Of a stretch of 50,377 bases of DNA, positions 6,289 through 15,190 are shown in pieces. Within the stretch, counting starts at the first letter, position 1. Every line of letters begins with the position of its first letter. The translations under genes and the position numbers were made by a program. Source of the DNA: Hyphomicrobiales bacterium (lineage in GTDB: Bacteria; Pseudomonadota; Alphaproteobacteria; Rhizobiales; Rhizobiaceae); the NCBI GenBank assembly GCA_900465915.1, contig UBKJ01000019.1, positions 1-50,377 of the forward strand, written 5' to 3'. Below the pieces are notes generated by a model. It was not told the origin of the DNA and made no database searches. It worked only from the letters and a program-made list of their open reading frames with translations.

Positions 6289-6560
6289 GAATGTTTGTAG
6301 GCGATGTAGCGATCGCCGATGGTGAAAGCCTCATCCATAGAGACGACGCCGTGTTCTTCGAGAGCAGAGAGGAATTCCTCAAAGGGACCGAGTTCGTTGC
6401 CGGAACCGCGCATGATGGCAAGGCTCCCGCGATGTGCATCGTCGATCATGGCCTGACGATGCCGTGAGAACACGTCGAGATCGCCGGACTGGAAGAAAGC
6501 GTCGAGAACGGCGTCAGCCTGCTCGCGCGTGGTGATGAAGTCGGGGACGTTGTTGACCAT
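6276..6560 (-). CDS. Hypothetical protein upstream of fic
   Basis: The 94-residue protein starts at ATG 6558-6560 after GAAAGAGAGGCGCC. It is acidic and helical, with TTREQADAVLDAFFQSGDLDVF near the N-terminus and a C-terminal SMDEAFTIGDRYIAYKHSKAA. No known domain is recognised. Because it lies directly upstream of fic I looked for the antitoxin motif (S/T)xxxE(G/N); the nearest match, SALEEH, lacks the final Gly/Asn. A terminator between the two also argues against a shared toxin-antitoxin transcript. Confidence 0.6.
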   Translation of the reverse strand: MVNNVPDFITTREQADAVLDAFFQSGDLDVFSRHRQAMIDDAHRGSLAIMRGSGNELGPFEEFLSALEEHGVVSMDEAFTIGDRYIAYKHSKAA

Positions 6561-6676
6561 GGCGCCTCTCTTTCGACGCTCAATATAGGCATTTCTGCCA
6601 TGATTTTCAACGTTTTGCAGCCGGTTGACAGACATCGAGTACGTTCCTTTTAGTCGGTTGAGGGGCACTGACGGAG

Positions 6677-6705
6677 AAAGCCCCGCCCTTTCAGGCGGGG
6701 TTTTT
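6677..6705. terminator. Bidirectional intrinsic terminator
   Basis: CCCCGCC and GGCGGGG form a stem flanked by AAAG on one side and TTTTT on the other. It lies just past the stop at 6720 of the leftward DUF736 gene and can act in both directions. Confidence 0.75.
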
Positions 6706-6719
6706 CCGAGCGGGGCCGG

Positions 6720-7046
6720 TTAGTTCGCCGGCGGGTTCCAGATCATGACGTATTCGCCTTCGTTGCCGCCGGGGGCCGGCGCGATGTTGGCGTACAGGGT
6801 GCCGAACTCAGGGGCGCGGAGGGAGACGGAGATGTATTCGGCGCCGGTGCGTTGGGAGGTGCGGACCCAGGCTGCGCCGAGTTCGAAGCCGTTGCGGGTT
6901 GCGACCACGCGGTAGTCGGGTTCCTGGCTCTCGGAGCTGCGCTTGGCATTTTCGACGATCGAGATCGGGCAGCGGATCGAGAGGGTGGCGAGGGTGCCGG
7001 TGAAGCCCTTGTCGTTGGCGGTGAGGCGAGCGATGGTTGCGGACAT
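6720..7046 (-). CDS. DUF736-type protein
   Basis: The 108-residue protein begins at ATG 7044-7046 after CTAAGGAGAACCGCA. It has the DUF736 layout: ARLTANDKGFTGTLATLSI at the N-terminus, DYRVVATRNGFELGAAWVRT in the middle, then a strand ending in YANIAPAPGGNEGEYVMIWNPP. The family is small, all-beta and very common on rhizobial plasmids; its function is unknown and an OB-like nucleic-acid-binding fold is plausible. It is a single-gene unit with its own terminator downstream. A 730-base intergenic region separates it from the divergent SprT-like gene. Confidence 0.85.
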   Translation of the reverse strand: MSATIARLTANDKGFTGTLATLSIRCPISIVENAKRSSESQEPDYRVVATRNGFELGAAWVRTSQRTGAEYISVSLRAPEFGTLYANIAPAPGGNEGEYVMIWNPPAN

Positions 7047-7696
7047 TGCGGTTCTCCTTAGCTGATCGGGATCATTCCCGTGAACGCCCCATGAAAAAGC
7101 GCCAGACGGAGGACTGGTCACGGCGGGATTTATCCCGGCGCTTGACCCATGCCTGTGCCAGCGGGGGAGGGGGATCACCCACCCGAAGGGCGGCGCGTGC
7201 GCCGTGATCGCGTAGCGATTATGGGGATACCCCCGCTGGCTTGCCCGTTAGGGTCAGGCGTGGGTTGACCCGGCTGACGGCGGCGGTTCGAATAAGGGGC
7301 GTCACTGGGAATGAATTCGGATTCGGCACGGAGAACGATGTCTCCGTTCCTCGTGTTTGTCCTCCTGACGAGAGGGCGGCGGGACCGGCTCTTGTTTGCA
7401 CTCGGAAAGCGTCCGTTGGCATCTGAAATGCCTAGCCGCAGCGCGCCGGGAACCGCTTGGCAATGGCGGTCGTAACTCGCACGCGATCGATCTGCGCTGC
7501 CTGCTGCACTCCGCCATAGTCCGGTTTCGCGAGATCCGCTCCTCGCGTTTGCCGTAAATCGGCAACCGCCATCATTGTTGCTACGGCCCGGGCAAGAGCA
7601 TGAAACGTCACTGATCGGATCGCACGCAATCTGGAAGCTTCCGCTTGACCACGCGAAGGGCGGGGCTTTCGGGATCATGGCCTCAGCGATGACGGA

Positions 7697-7713
7697 TTGT
7701 ATGTACGAAACAA
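7697..7713. promoter_or_regulatory. Operator-like site 1 upstream of the SprT-like gene
   Basis: TTGTATGTACGAAACAA is a near copy of the palindrome at 7749-7766 with one base fewer in the centre. The two sites start 52 bases apart, close to five helical turns. Confidence 0.4.
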
Positions 7714-7748
7714 TCTTGGCAGCAAGAAACGGATATGGCAGGCTGCTG

Positions 7749-7766
7749 TTGTATCGTACGAAACAA
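7749..7766. promoter_or_regulatory. Operator-like site 2 upstream of the SprT-like gene
   Basis: TTGTATCGTACGAAACAA is palindromic except for one pair; the central TCGTACGA is perfect. It lies 12 bases before the SprT-like start codon and would block initiation if occupied. The pattern resembles TetR-family operators, but no TetR gene is in the window. Confidence 0.45.
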
Positions 7767-7777
7767 TTCAGGGCGTC

Positions 7778-8509
7778 ATGATGCGGATAAACCCGACGAC
7801 GGAAACCTATAACGGACTTGACCAGGCCTATGCGGTTTTCAATGCGGAGCTGTTCGGGGGCGAGTTGCCGTCATGCCTGATCACGATGCAGCGGGTGAAG
7901 AAGGCTTACGGCTATTTCGCCGGCGGGAGGTTTGGCACGAAGGACGGGGCGCTCGTCACCGACGAGATCGCGCTGAACCCTTCGCATTTCAGTGTGCGGA
8001 CAACAGAACAAAGTCTTTCGACGCTTGCGCATGAAATGGTGCATCTGTGGCAACACCACTTTGGCAAGCCTTCGCGCGGCGGCTATCACAATCGCGAATG
8101 GGCTGAAAAAATGCATTCCATCGGGCTGGTTCCTTCTTCGACCGGCGAGCCGGGAGGAAAGGAAACCGGGCAGCGCGTCACGCATTACATTGCGCCGGGC
8201 GGGCCATTCCAGACCGTTTTTGCCAAACTCGAAAGGGACGGCTTCGACGCGCTCTATGTCGAGCTGTGGGACGATGCGAAGAAACAGGCCGTGCGCCGCA
8301 AGAAGGCGGCGAGCAAGACCTGTTATTCCTGCCCTTCATGCGGATTGAACGCATGGGCGAAACCGAATGTCCGGCTGATGTGCGCGGATTGCGTCCTTGT
8401 TCTGGAACCGCCGCCACCTGAAGAAGAACCGGAGGCCGCTAATCCGGATAGCGATCTGGCCAATCGCCAGGAGCAAGACGGTTTTGCGGCGATTGAACCG
8501 GGGCAATAG
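7778..8509 (+). CDS. SprT-like zinc metalloprotease
   Basis: This 243-residue protein is the only rightward gene in the left half of the backbone. Residues 10-100 form a SprT-like domain with the zincin motif HEMVH at 85-89 in HEMVHLWQHHFG. Zinc would be bound by the two histidines and a later residue, perhaps in YHNREWAEKM. A zinc ribbon follows, with CPSC at 185-188 and CADC at 202-205, and the tail is proline/glutamate-rich. Eukaryotic Spartan proteases of this fold degrade DNA-protein crosslinks; bacterial SprT proteins are poorly known. I chose ATG 7778; a frame open further upstream would read through the two operator-like palindromes. Confidence 0.85.
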   Translation: MMRINPTTETYNGLDQAYAVFNAELFGGELPSCLITMQRVKKAYGYFAGGRFGTKDGALVTDEIALNPSHFSVRTTEQSLSTLAHEMVHLWQHHFGKPSRGGYHNREWAEKMHSIGLVPSSTGEPGGKETGQRVTHYIAPGGPFQTVFAKLERDGFDALYVELWDDAKKQAVRRKKAASKTCYSCPSCGLNAWAKPNVRLMCADCVLVLEPPPPEEEPEAANPDSDLANRQEQDGFAAIEPGQ

Positions 8510-8534
8510 CCCCGGCGAGGAAGGCTGGCGTCGG

Positions 8535-9452
8535 TTACGACGCCGGCCTGTTTCCGATGCGCTTGACCGGGATGCCGAGACCGCGAGCCTTGTCGACCAG
8601 GTTCTCGGTGATGCCTGTGCCCGGGCAGGCGATGACGCCGATCGGCATGGTGTCGAGCAGAGCATCGTTGCGTTTGAAGGGGGCAGCCTTGCGATGTGTT
8701 TTCCAATCCGGCTTGAAGGCGACCTGGGTGACGCCGCGGGCGTCGGCCCATTTGGCTGCGATGAGTTCAGCGCCGGACGGGGTGCCGCCGTGCAGCAGGA
8801 TCATGTCCGGGTATTTTTCGCGCGTCTGATCGAGGACCTTCCAGATGGCGTCATAGTCCTGATAGTCGCCGCCCGTGAAGGCGATGCGGGTTCCGGCCGG
8901 GCAATGGGTTTCGATCTCGGAACGGCGCTTGGCGGAGATGAAGTTGCGGCTGTCGATGACGGCGGCCGTGAGCGCCCTGTGGGAGACCTTGGAACCTGTG
9001 CGCGGAAGCCACGCGGAGCCGGTTTCGACACGGTAGTGCTCGGCTGCCACATCGCGCATCGCTTCGAAGGCGTTGCGGGTCTCGGTGAGCGAGAAGCCTT
9101 CCGCCACCAGCTTTTCCAGTTCGACGCTCTTGACCTCGGAGCCGTCCTGTTCGGCAAGTGCAGTGCGCTGACGGCCTTCATTGTCGTCGAGGCGCTTCTG
9201 CGTGTGGGAGAGGCGGCGATGGAAGATGTTGACGACAGACCAGAGCACTTCTTCGGCTTCGTCTTCGAGGCGGGTTCCTGAGAACATCGACTGGATCGCG
9301 TCGACCACGGTCGCAACGCCGCCTTCTACGGCCTCTGCATCGGGGAGGGGACGGAAGTCCGGTTCGTCGGAATTGGGGCGCACGCCGTAGAGCGCTAGTT
9401 CGTCGAGGAGGGCGGCAGTCGGGCTGGAGGTGGGAGCAAAGTGGTGCGTCAT
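8535..9452 (-). CDS. DUF2493-type SLOG-family protein
   Basis: The 305-residue protein starts at ATG 9450-9452 after CCAAGAGGAACCGAC. The N-terminal half (to about 170) is helical, including a predicted coiled coil around RRLSHTQKRLDDNEGRQR. The C-terminal half holds the DUF2493/YpsA-like SLOG domain. There RIAFTGGDYQDYDAIWKVLD marks the first nucleotide-binding strand and loop, ILLHGGTPSGAELIAAKWA the second, and VIACPGTGITENLVDKA the third. SLOG proteins bind nucleotides or nucleotide-derived signals. The gene converges on the SprT-like gene (25-base gap with a shared hairpin) and has a 285-base leader containing a large stem-loop. Confidence 0.85.
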   Translation of the reverse strand: MTHHFAPTSSPTAALLDELALYGVRPNSDEPDFRPLPDAEAVEGGVATVVDAIQSMFSGTRLEDEAEEVLWSVVNIFHRRLSHTQKRLDDNEGRQRTALAEQDGSEVKSVELEKLVAEGFSLTETRNAFEAMRDVAAEHYRVETGSAWLPRTGSKVSHRALTAAVIDSRNFISAKRRSEIETHCPAGTRIAFTGGDYQDYDAIWKVLDQTREKYPDMILLHGGTPSGAELIAAKWADARGVTQVAFKPDWKTHRKAAPFKRNDALLDTMPIGVIACPGTGITENLVDKARGLGIPVKRIGNRPAS

Positions 9453-9560
9453 GTCGGTTCCTCTTGGCTGTGGCCTGCTCGGCCTGGGATGAGGCGATAT
9501 CAACCCTCAGGAGACCGGCGCGCACCCGAAGGGCCGCAGCGAAGCGGAGGACGCCCAAAA

Positions 9561-9614
9561 CAGAAAAAATTGATGCGCGAGGAGCCGGGCGTGCCCGGCG
9601 GGGAATTTTTTCTG
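9561..9614. other. Large two-level stem-loop in the DUF2493 leader
   Basis: CAGAAAAAATT at 9561-9571 pairs perfectly with AATTTTTTCTG at 9604-9614. Inside it, GCCGGGC (9584-9590) pairs with GCCCGGC (9593-9599). It lies about 110 bases upstream of the DUF2493 start. The T-rich arm would let it act as a bidirectional terminator, but the long outer A/T stem also recalls the GATTTTC/GAAAATT closure of leader repeats A and B. Confidence 0.55.
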
Positions 9615-9738
9615 TGACGGCGTTGCGGGGCGGTCGAGGGCGCCTCTGCGCCCGACCCGGAGGGTTATATCGCGAACTCATCCAGGTCGTGCGGCCCACG
9701 GCCTTGCCGGACCGAATCCCGCCACCTGCCTCCCACTT

Positions 9739-10764
9739 TCAGGCCTCCGCCTGTTCGTGGACACCGGCTTGATCAAAGGCTGCCTGCAATCGGGTTCGAA
9801 GGGCGATAAGACCCTCCGCGCGAAGGTCGTCGTTGAAGTCGTTGCGTACCGGTATCAGGTCGAAAACCGCGATACCGAGATGTTCGGCCCGCTGGCGTAG
9901 CAGCTGCGCGGCCTGGTCGCCGGCTTCGTCATTGTCGCGGGCGATCCACAGGCGCTTGATGTGCGCCGGCGGAATGAACTGACCAAGATGGGTTGCCGTC
10001 AGGCAGGCGGCGAGATCGAGGAGTGGGAAGGCAGTGCCGATGGAAAGCACCGTCTCTATGCCTTCGCCGGCGATGAGGTCTGTGGATCCCGAACCGTGCT
10101 GAAACCGCACGGCATTGCCAGCCAGATTGCCGATCACACGCTTGGGCGCGGTGATCGAAGCGAGGCGGGGCTGTGATGGGTTCAGCCATGTTCGGGCGCA
10201 ACCGGTGACCCGGCCTGCGTTATCGGTGATTGCTGCGAGGAGAGCCGGAAGCTGACGGCTCCGGCCGGCTTCGTCGCGAAAATACACGGCATGATGATAT
10301 CGAAGTGCCGATCCGAAGCGGGCGATACAACGATGACGCAAATACCGCTCCGCGAGAGTCGTCTGGATCGGGCTCGCGATGGAAAGCAGTTTGCGAGCCG
10401 CGACGGAACGGTCAATGTCTGTCGCGGGAACGATGCCAGACGTTGAGCGAACTGGTCCCGGATCGGGACGGCCCAGGAAGCGGCGGGCCTCAGAAAAGAC
10501 GGCTCCCCACGTCGGCGAGGGCAGCTGCTCCGCGATGATATCGAGAAGATCGCCATGCTCCCCGCTTGAATGGTCCTGCCATTTTCCGGGTTTCCGTCCG
10601 GCTGATTGTTTCAGCCGCACGGCGAGGCTTCGACCGGGATCGCCATGCTTGTTGCCGACAATCCAGTAATTGCCGATCTTTCGACCGGCAGGAAGCCAGG
10701 AGCGGCAGAAAGCTTCTGCCTGCTCTGCAAGGGCGCGCGAGATATCGGAAGCGTCGTTCATCAT
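9739..10764 (-). CDS. Toprim-domain protein (primase-like)
   Basis: A 341-residue protein with an N-terminal region typical of plasmid and phage primase-like proteins (GKWQDHSSGEHGDLLDIIAE at 60-79) and a C-terminal Toprim domain. The Toprim motifs are visible: the Glu in GEGIETVLS at 233-241 and the Asp pair in RDNDEAGD at 276-283, which coordinate Mg. Such proteins synthesise or process primers or act as nucleotidyl transferases; no separate helicase domain is present. The start ATG overlaps the stop of the upstream 1450-residue gene by four bases (ATGA), so the two are translationally coupled and may act together on incoming or replicating plasmid DNA. Confidence 0.85.
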   Translation of the reverse strand: MMNDASDISRALAEQAEAFCRSWLPAGRKIGNYWIVGNKHGDPGRSLAVRLKQSAGRKPGKWQDHSSGEHGDLLDIIAEQLPSPTWGAVFSEARRFLGRPDPGPVRSTSGIVPATDIDRSVAARKLLSIASPIQTTLAERYLRHRCIARFGSALRYHHAVYFRDEAGRSRQLPALLAAITDNAGRVTGCARTWLNPSQPRLASITAPKRVIGNLAGNAVRFQHGSGSTDLIAGEGIETVLSIGTAFPLLDLAACLTATHLGQFIPPAHIKRLWIARDNDEAGDQAAQLLRQRAEHLGIAVFDLIPVRNDFNDDLRAEGLIALRTRLQAAFDQAGVHEQAEA

Positions 10765-13700
10765 GCCGCCTCCGAGTGATCGACCATCCGGTAGCGCTCC
10801 AGCAGACGCTCAAGCACATCCGGATTGTTGGCGGGCACGAATAGCCGCGTCGTCCATGAAATGATTTCGGTGAAGCAGCCAAGGGCTTTGAGGGCAGGCA
10901 GAGCCGAAGGGCTGTGGCCGATCACCTCAAGGCGAACTTCACCCATGACGCGGGATCGTTTCAGGGTGAGACCGCCAGAAATGTCGATGGTGGCTCCGCG
11001 TGCCATGACGGCTTCCAACGTTTCGGCCGGCGTCATATCGACACTGGCATCGATGCCAAGGGCGCGATAGACGGCCGATAGCTGCTCGGAGGTTACAAGA
11101 CGACCGAGAACGCGCTCGCCATCGTGGGTTTCGAGCCGATAGACGCGGCAGTTTTCACTCGGAAGCTTGTTCCAGATCGGCAACAATAGTCCGGAGATCA
11201 GCGTCAGGCGGCGTGTTGAAAACTGAGGAACCTGCAAAACCTCATCGGTCCAAGCCTGCTCGAATTCGGCGTCAGTCGCCGGATTCCAGTGCGTCAGCTC
11301 CAGTTCCGCCTCGAAAAGCTTCTCCCGGTGCATCGGCCGGGTGAGCTGTACACGGCGGATAGGCGTGCCATCTTCATCCATGACGCTTGCCGCCGGCTGC
11401 ATCAAGGCGGCGCGTCCGGACTTCGCATTGATCAGCAGGCTGGCCGATCGATCCGAAGCCGCAATCTTGCGGACCACATCGAGGGAAAGCGGTTTGTTCT
11501 GCGTCGTCTCGTTGATGGTTAGCGACAGTGACGTTGCCCCGCTCGCGGCGTGCTGATGGATAATCCGCCGTTCAACGACATCGAAGCGTTCGGCAGTGAG
11601 CGTTTCGAGGCCGACATCGAGCGTCCCGGCGCGCAGCGCGTCATCAATGATCTTGTCGAGCAACATTTCGAAGGTCTGAAATATCGCATTCTGCATGTCG
11701 ATCGTCAGCGCGAGGCAGCGATTGAGAAACTGCGAAATCGGCGGCAATTCGTCGAGCAGGCAACCGGCGGAATCGACGATGTTCAAGGCTGTCATGTCGA
11801 TGAACTCGGAGAGCGAGCAGGCTTCGACCTTGCCGCGCACGAGATTGGAAAAGAATTGCCGGAGAGCAGCGCGAGCATAGGGGCTTTCCAGATTGTCCTC
11901 GGGCCGGAACATGCCCTGCCCACCAGTCTGGCGCTGTCCTTTGGTGATCGCGCCAAGTGTATCGAGACGGCGGGCGATCGTGGAAAGGAAGCGCTTCTCG
12001 CCCTTGACGTTGGTCGCGCAGGGACGGAAGAGCGGCGGTTGCGCCTGATTGGTCCTGTGCGTGCGGCCAAGACCCTGAATGGCGTTGTCGGCACGCCAGC
12101 CGGGTTCGAGGAGGTAGTGAACGCGCAGCCGCTGATTTTTGACGGTGAGATCGGCATGATAGGATCGACCCGTTCCGCCGGCGTCGGAGAAGATGAGGAT
12201 GCGCTTGGAATCGTCCATGAACGCATGAGCCTCGCTGAGATTTGCCGATCCCGGCCGGCGTTCAACCGACAAGCGGCCGTCGGATGTGCGCACGATGCGG
12301 CGGGAGCGGCCGGTCACCTCTGCAACGCGGTCCTTCCCAAAATGCCAGAGCACCTGGTCGAGAGCACCGTGAACCGGAGGCAGCGCGCAAAGATGCTCGA
12401 TCATGCGATCACGCCGTTCGAGTGCCTCGCGGCACTGGATGGGGTTGCCGTTAGCATCGAGAGCCGGCTTCGACCGGAGATTTCCGTCTTCGTCGGTGTA
12501 GGGTTCGAAGAGTTGTGTCGGGAAGGAATGGGCGAGATAGTCGATGACATATTCGCGCGGCGTGATGTCGAGCGACAGGTCGTTCCATTCAGAGGCGGGG
12601 ATTTCTGCCAGACGGCGATCGAGCAAGGCTTCGCTCGTCGAGACGATCTGGATAACCGCCGAGTGACCATCGGAAATGTCCTGCTCGATGGCTTTGATCA
12701 GCGACGGGCATTTCATTGCCGTGATCAGATGGTTGAAGAAGCGCTGCTTGTTGCTCTCGAAGGCGCTGCGCGCCGCTGATTTCGCCTGCCTGTTGAGGGT
12801 GCCTTCATCCGATGTGATGCCGGAGGCGAGAAGCGCCTGTTCAAGATTGTGGTGGATGATCTGGAAAGCCCCGGCATAGTCGTCATAGATGGCGCGCTGT
12901 GCATCGGTGAGTTCGTGGACGAGCATTTCATATTCGACGCCCTTAAACGACAATGAGCGGGCGATGTAGAGACCGAGGGCCTTGAGGTCGCGCGAGATCA
13001 CCTCCATGGCGGCAATGCCGCCGGATTCCATGGCGCCGACGAAATCCGCGCGGGAAACGAAGGGAAAATCACCGGTAGCCCAAAGGCCAAGACGGCTGGC
13101 ATAGGCGAGATTGGCCACTGTGGTCGCGCCGGTCGCCGAGACATAGAGGATTCGGGCATCAGGAACGGCGTTCTGCAGGCGAAGGCCGGCGAGACCCTGT
13201 TCGGATGGTTTCTTTTCACCGCGTTCGCCCTTGTCACCTGCGGCATTGGCCATGGCGTGGGCCTCGTCGAAGGCGATAACGCCGTCGAAATCGTGGCCAA
13301 GCCAGTCGATTATCTGCTGCAGGCGGCTGGCTTTCAGGTTTCCATCGCCATCCTGACGCTCGGATGTGCGCATAGTGGCGTAGGTGACGAAGAGAATGCC
13401 CTGCTCTAGCTTGATGGGAGCACCCTGACGAAAGCGGGCGAGCGGTACAATGTCGGAAGCCGCGCCGCCGAGAGCCGTCCAGTCGCGGACGGCATCCTCA
13501 ATCAGCTTGTCGGACTTGGAGAGCCAGACAGCACGCCGTCGGCCCTTGAGAAAATTGTCCATGATGACGCCGGCAACCTGGCGGCCTTTGCCGCACCCGG
13601 TTCCGTCTCCGAGATACCATCCGCGGCGCAACTTGAAGGCGTTTTCGGCGTTTTCAGCCGCGGCCTTCAGCTGATCGTAGGTCTCATTGACGGTGTAGGT

Positions 13701-15113
13701 GCCGGAGAGATGCGCGTTGTGCGCCTCGCCGGCATAGATGATGCTTTCGATCTGGGCGTCTGACAGCGCTCCGCTTGTGATGAGATTTTTCGGCAAGGTT
13801 GGCCGATAGGAGGGAAGGGGAGGGGCGATCGATGCCATGGCCGCCGACTGAACAAGAGCCGTAGGAGGCTCTTTTGCGCCGATAATCTTGATGGCCTGTA
13901 CGCGATATGGCTCGTACAGTTCGGCTGATTGTGTCGAAGCGGCGGATTGTTCCTCGCGTGGCTCATAGTCGATTTCGCAGACCTCGACTTTATCGAGAGG
14001 GTGGCGAGCTGCTTCGACAGCGGCGGCGCGGGCCTGAGCGCGAGCCTTGTCACGCAAGGCCGTGATGCTGGAGGCGGGTTTCGTCGTCCGGAGCGAGATC
14101 GGGGAGGAGGATGCGCTGCAGCGAGCGGGCACGCCTTCGGTGATCCGCGAAAGCAACTCAGCGCAAGTGGCGGCCGCCTGCGTATGCAAAGCGGGAGCTG
14201 TTCCGGCGATCGTCACCTTGTCGATGACAGTCAGACGGGTTTCGAAGGTTGTGCCATGGCTGGCATAGACCCGTCCTGCAATGGCGGAACTGAAGCGAAT
14301 GGTGGCGCGGTCTTCGATTGACCGGAAGAAATCGCCCCACTGGCTGGAGCCGGGGGCGAAGTTCGAGCCGGAGATCATGACAAGGCGGCCGCTAGGTGCA
14401 AGACGCGCCAGCGCGGAGCGAACATGCTGCATGGTTGCGGCGCGGAATCGGCCTTCGACGTTCGGCGCTGCGGAAAATGGCGGGTTCATCAGCACGATCG
14501 TGGGGGAAAGAGCAGGATCGAGGCGATCGTGGATGGTGGCTGCATCATGCTGCGTGACCGTCCCGCCGAAAATGTCGGTGAGGATCTGTGCACGGTCGTC
14601 AGCGATTTCGTTGAGAAGGAGGCCAGCGCCGGCGATGCGGGCGTAGCAGGCGAGGATGCCTGTGCCGGCAGATGGTTCGAGCACGAGATCGTCGGCCGAG
14701 ATGCCGGCAGCATTGGCCGCGACGAAGGCGAGGGGCAGGGGAGTCGAGAATTGCTGCAGGCGCTGCGATTCCTCGGAGCGCCGGGTTTGTGTCGGAACAA
14801 GCGAGGAGATGCGCTCGATCATCGCCAGTTCAGCAGCTGGATCGGCTGCCTTCCGGCGAATGGCAGCGCCATATTTGAGCATGAAGAGAATTTGAGCGCA
14901 TTCGAGCGCTTCATAGGCATCCTTCCAAACCCAGGCGCCATTGGCGTCTGTGTCGCCATAGGCGGTTTCAACGGCATGGCGGAGCATGTCTGTGGAAATG
15001 GGTTTCCCGGTTTCGAGGAGGGGAAGGAGGGCGCGCGCTGCCTCCAGTAACGGGGCAGCGGCGGGACGAGGGGCGAGGGAAATTGCGCCGCGAGGGCTGA
15101 AGGGCATGTTCAT
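10761..15113 (-). CDS. Strawberry notch-type methylase-helicase fusion (DarB-like)
   Basis: A 1450-residue protein. Residues 120-310 form an adenine-N6 methyltransferase-like domain with the SAM motif EPSAGTG at 146-152 and the catalytic NPPF at 210-213. A superfamily 2 helicase of the Strawberry notch type follows: GDGTGCGKGRQ (Walker A) at 502-512, DEAHAM at 616-621, and the C-terminal lobe with GRTHRTNQ, a motif VI-like sequence, in the second half. Phage P1 DarB combines methylase and helicase parts and protects DNA from type I restriction during entry; I infer a similar antirestriction role. The start (ATG 15111-15113) follows CCCGGAGGCCTTC. It is coupled to the Toprim gene and preceded by a hairpin leader. 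Confidence 0.9.
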   Translation of the reverse strand: MNMPFSPRGAISLAPRPAAAPLLEAARALLPLLETGKPISTDMLRHAVETAYGDTDANGAWVWKDAYEALECAQILFMLKYGAAIRRKAADPAAELAMIERISSLVPTQTRRSEESQRLQQFSTPLPLAFVAANAAGISADDLVLEPSAGTGILACYARIAGAGLLLNEIADDRAQILTDIFGGTVTQHDAATIHDRLDPALSPTIVLMNPPFSAAPNVEGRFRAATMQHVRSALARLAPSGRLVMISGSNFAPGSSQWGDFFRSIEDRATIRFSSAIAGRVYASHGTTFETRLTVIDKVTIAGTAPALHTQAAATCAELLSRITEGVPARCSASSSPISLRTTKPASSITALRDKARAQARAAAVEAARHPLDKVEVCEIDYEPREEQSAASTQSAELYEPYRVQAIKIIGAKEPPTALVQSAAMASIAPPLPSYRPTLPKNLITSGALSDAQIESIIYAGEAHNAHLSGTYTVNETYDQLKAAAENAENAFKLRRGWYLGDGTGCGKGRQVAGVIMDNFLKGRRRAVWLSKSDKLIEDAVRDWTALGGAASDIVPLARFRQGAPIKLEQGILFVTYATMRTSERQDGDGNLKASRLQQIIDWLGHDFDGVIAFDEAHAMANAAGDKGERGEKKPSEQGLAGLRLQNAVPDARILYVSATGATTVANLAYASRLGLWATGDFPFVSRADFVGAMESGGIAAMEVISRDLKALGLYIARSLSFKGVEYEMLVHELTDAQRAIYDDYAGAFQIIHHNLEQALLASGITSDEGTLNRQAKSAARSAFESNKQRFFNHLITAMKCPSLIKAIEQDISDGHSAVIQIVSTSEALLDRRLAEIPASEWNDLSLDITPREYVIDYLAHSFPTQLFEPYTDEDGNLRSKPALDANGNPIQCREALERRDRMIEHLCALPPVHGALDQVLWHFGKDRVAEVTGRSRRIVRTSDGRLSVERRPGSANLSEAHAFMDDSKRILIFSDAGGTGRSYHADLTVKNQRLRVHYLLEPGWRADNAIQGLGRTHRTNQAQPPLFRPCATNVKGEKRFLSTIARRLDTLGAITKGQRQTGGQGMFRPEDNLESPYARAALRQFFSNLVRGKVEACSLSEFIDMTALNIVDSAGCLLDELPPISQFLNRCLALTIDMQNAIFQTFEMLLDKIIDDALRAGTLDVGLETLTAERFDVVERRIIHQHAASGATSLSLTINETTQNKPLSLDVVRKIAASDRSASLLINAKSGRAALMQPAASVMDEDGTPIRRVQLTRPMHREKLFEAELELTHWNPATDAEFEQAWTDEVLQVPQFSTRRLTLISGLLLPIWNKLPSENCRVYRLETHDGERVLGRLVTSEQLSAVYRALGIDASVDMTPAETLEAVMARGATIDISGGLTLKRSRVMGEVRLEVIGHSPSALPALKALGCFTEIISWTTRLFVPANNPDVLERLLERYRMVDHSEAA

Positions 15114-15190
15114 GAAGGCCTCCGGGTTGGTGGGACGTTCCCGGCGGCTCTCTCTGGCCGCGGGAAGGCTTGCCCTTCCCGGCCCGCCTC
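15114..15190 (-). promoter_or_regulatory. Hairpin leader of the methylase-helicase gene
   Basis: On the minus strand this leader has AAGAGTAAGAGGCGGGCC, a GGGAAGGGC/GCCTTCCC hairpin, a purine-rich AGAGAGAG stretch and the ribosome binding site. The same order occurs before the ParB, DUF6884 and ArdC genes. The hairpin may terminate the preceding DUF6878 gene. Confidence 0.45.

Larger units (their letters stand above)
7047..7777. other. Divergent intergenic region between DUF736 and SprT-like genes
   Basis: About 730 bases with no convincing gene; the open frames lack ribosome binding sites and have arginine/proline-rich shadow composition. The rightward end carries two related operator-like sites (7697-7713 and 7749-7766). 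Several GC-rich inverted repeats occur between 7100 and 7220. Confidence 0.4.

Noticed and set aside
8397..9281. 294-residue rightward frame
   Set aside because: Antisense to the DUF2493 gene; GC-rich codon bias keeps the opposite strand open.
11550..12779. 409-residue rightward frame
   Set aside because: Antisense shadow of the methylase-helicase gene, without a ribosome site.
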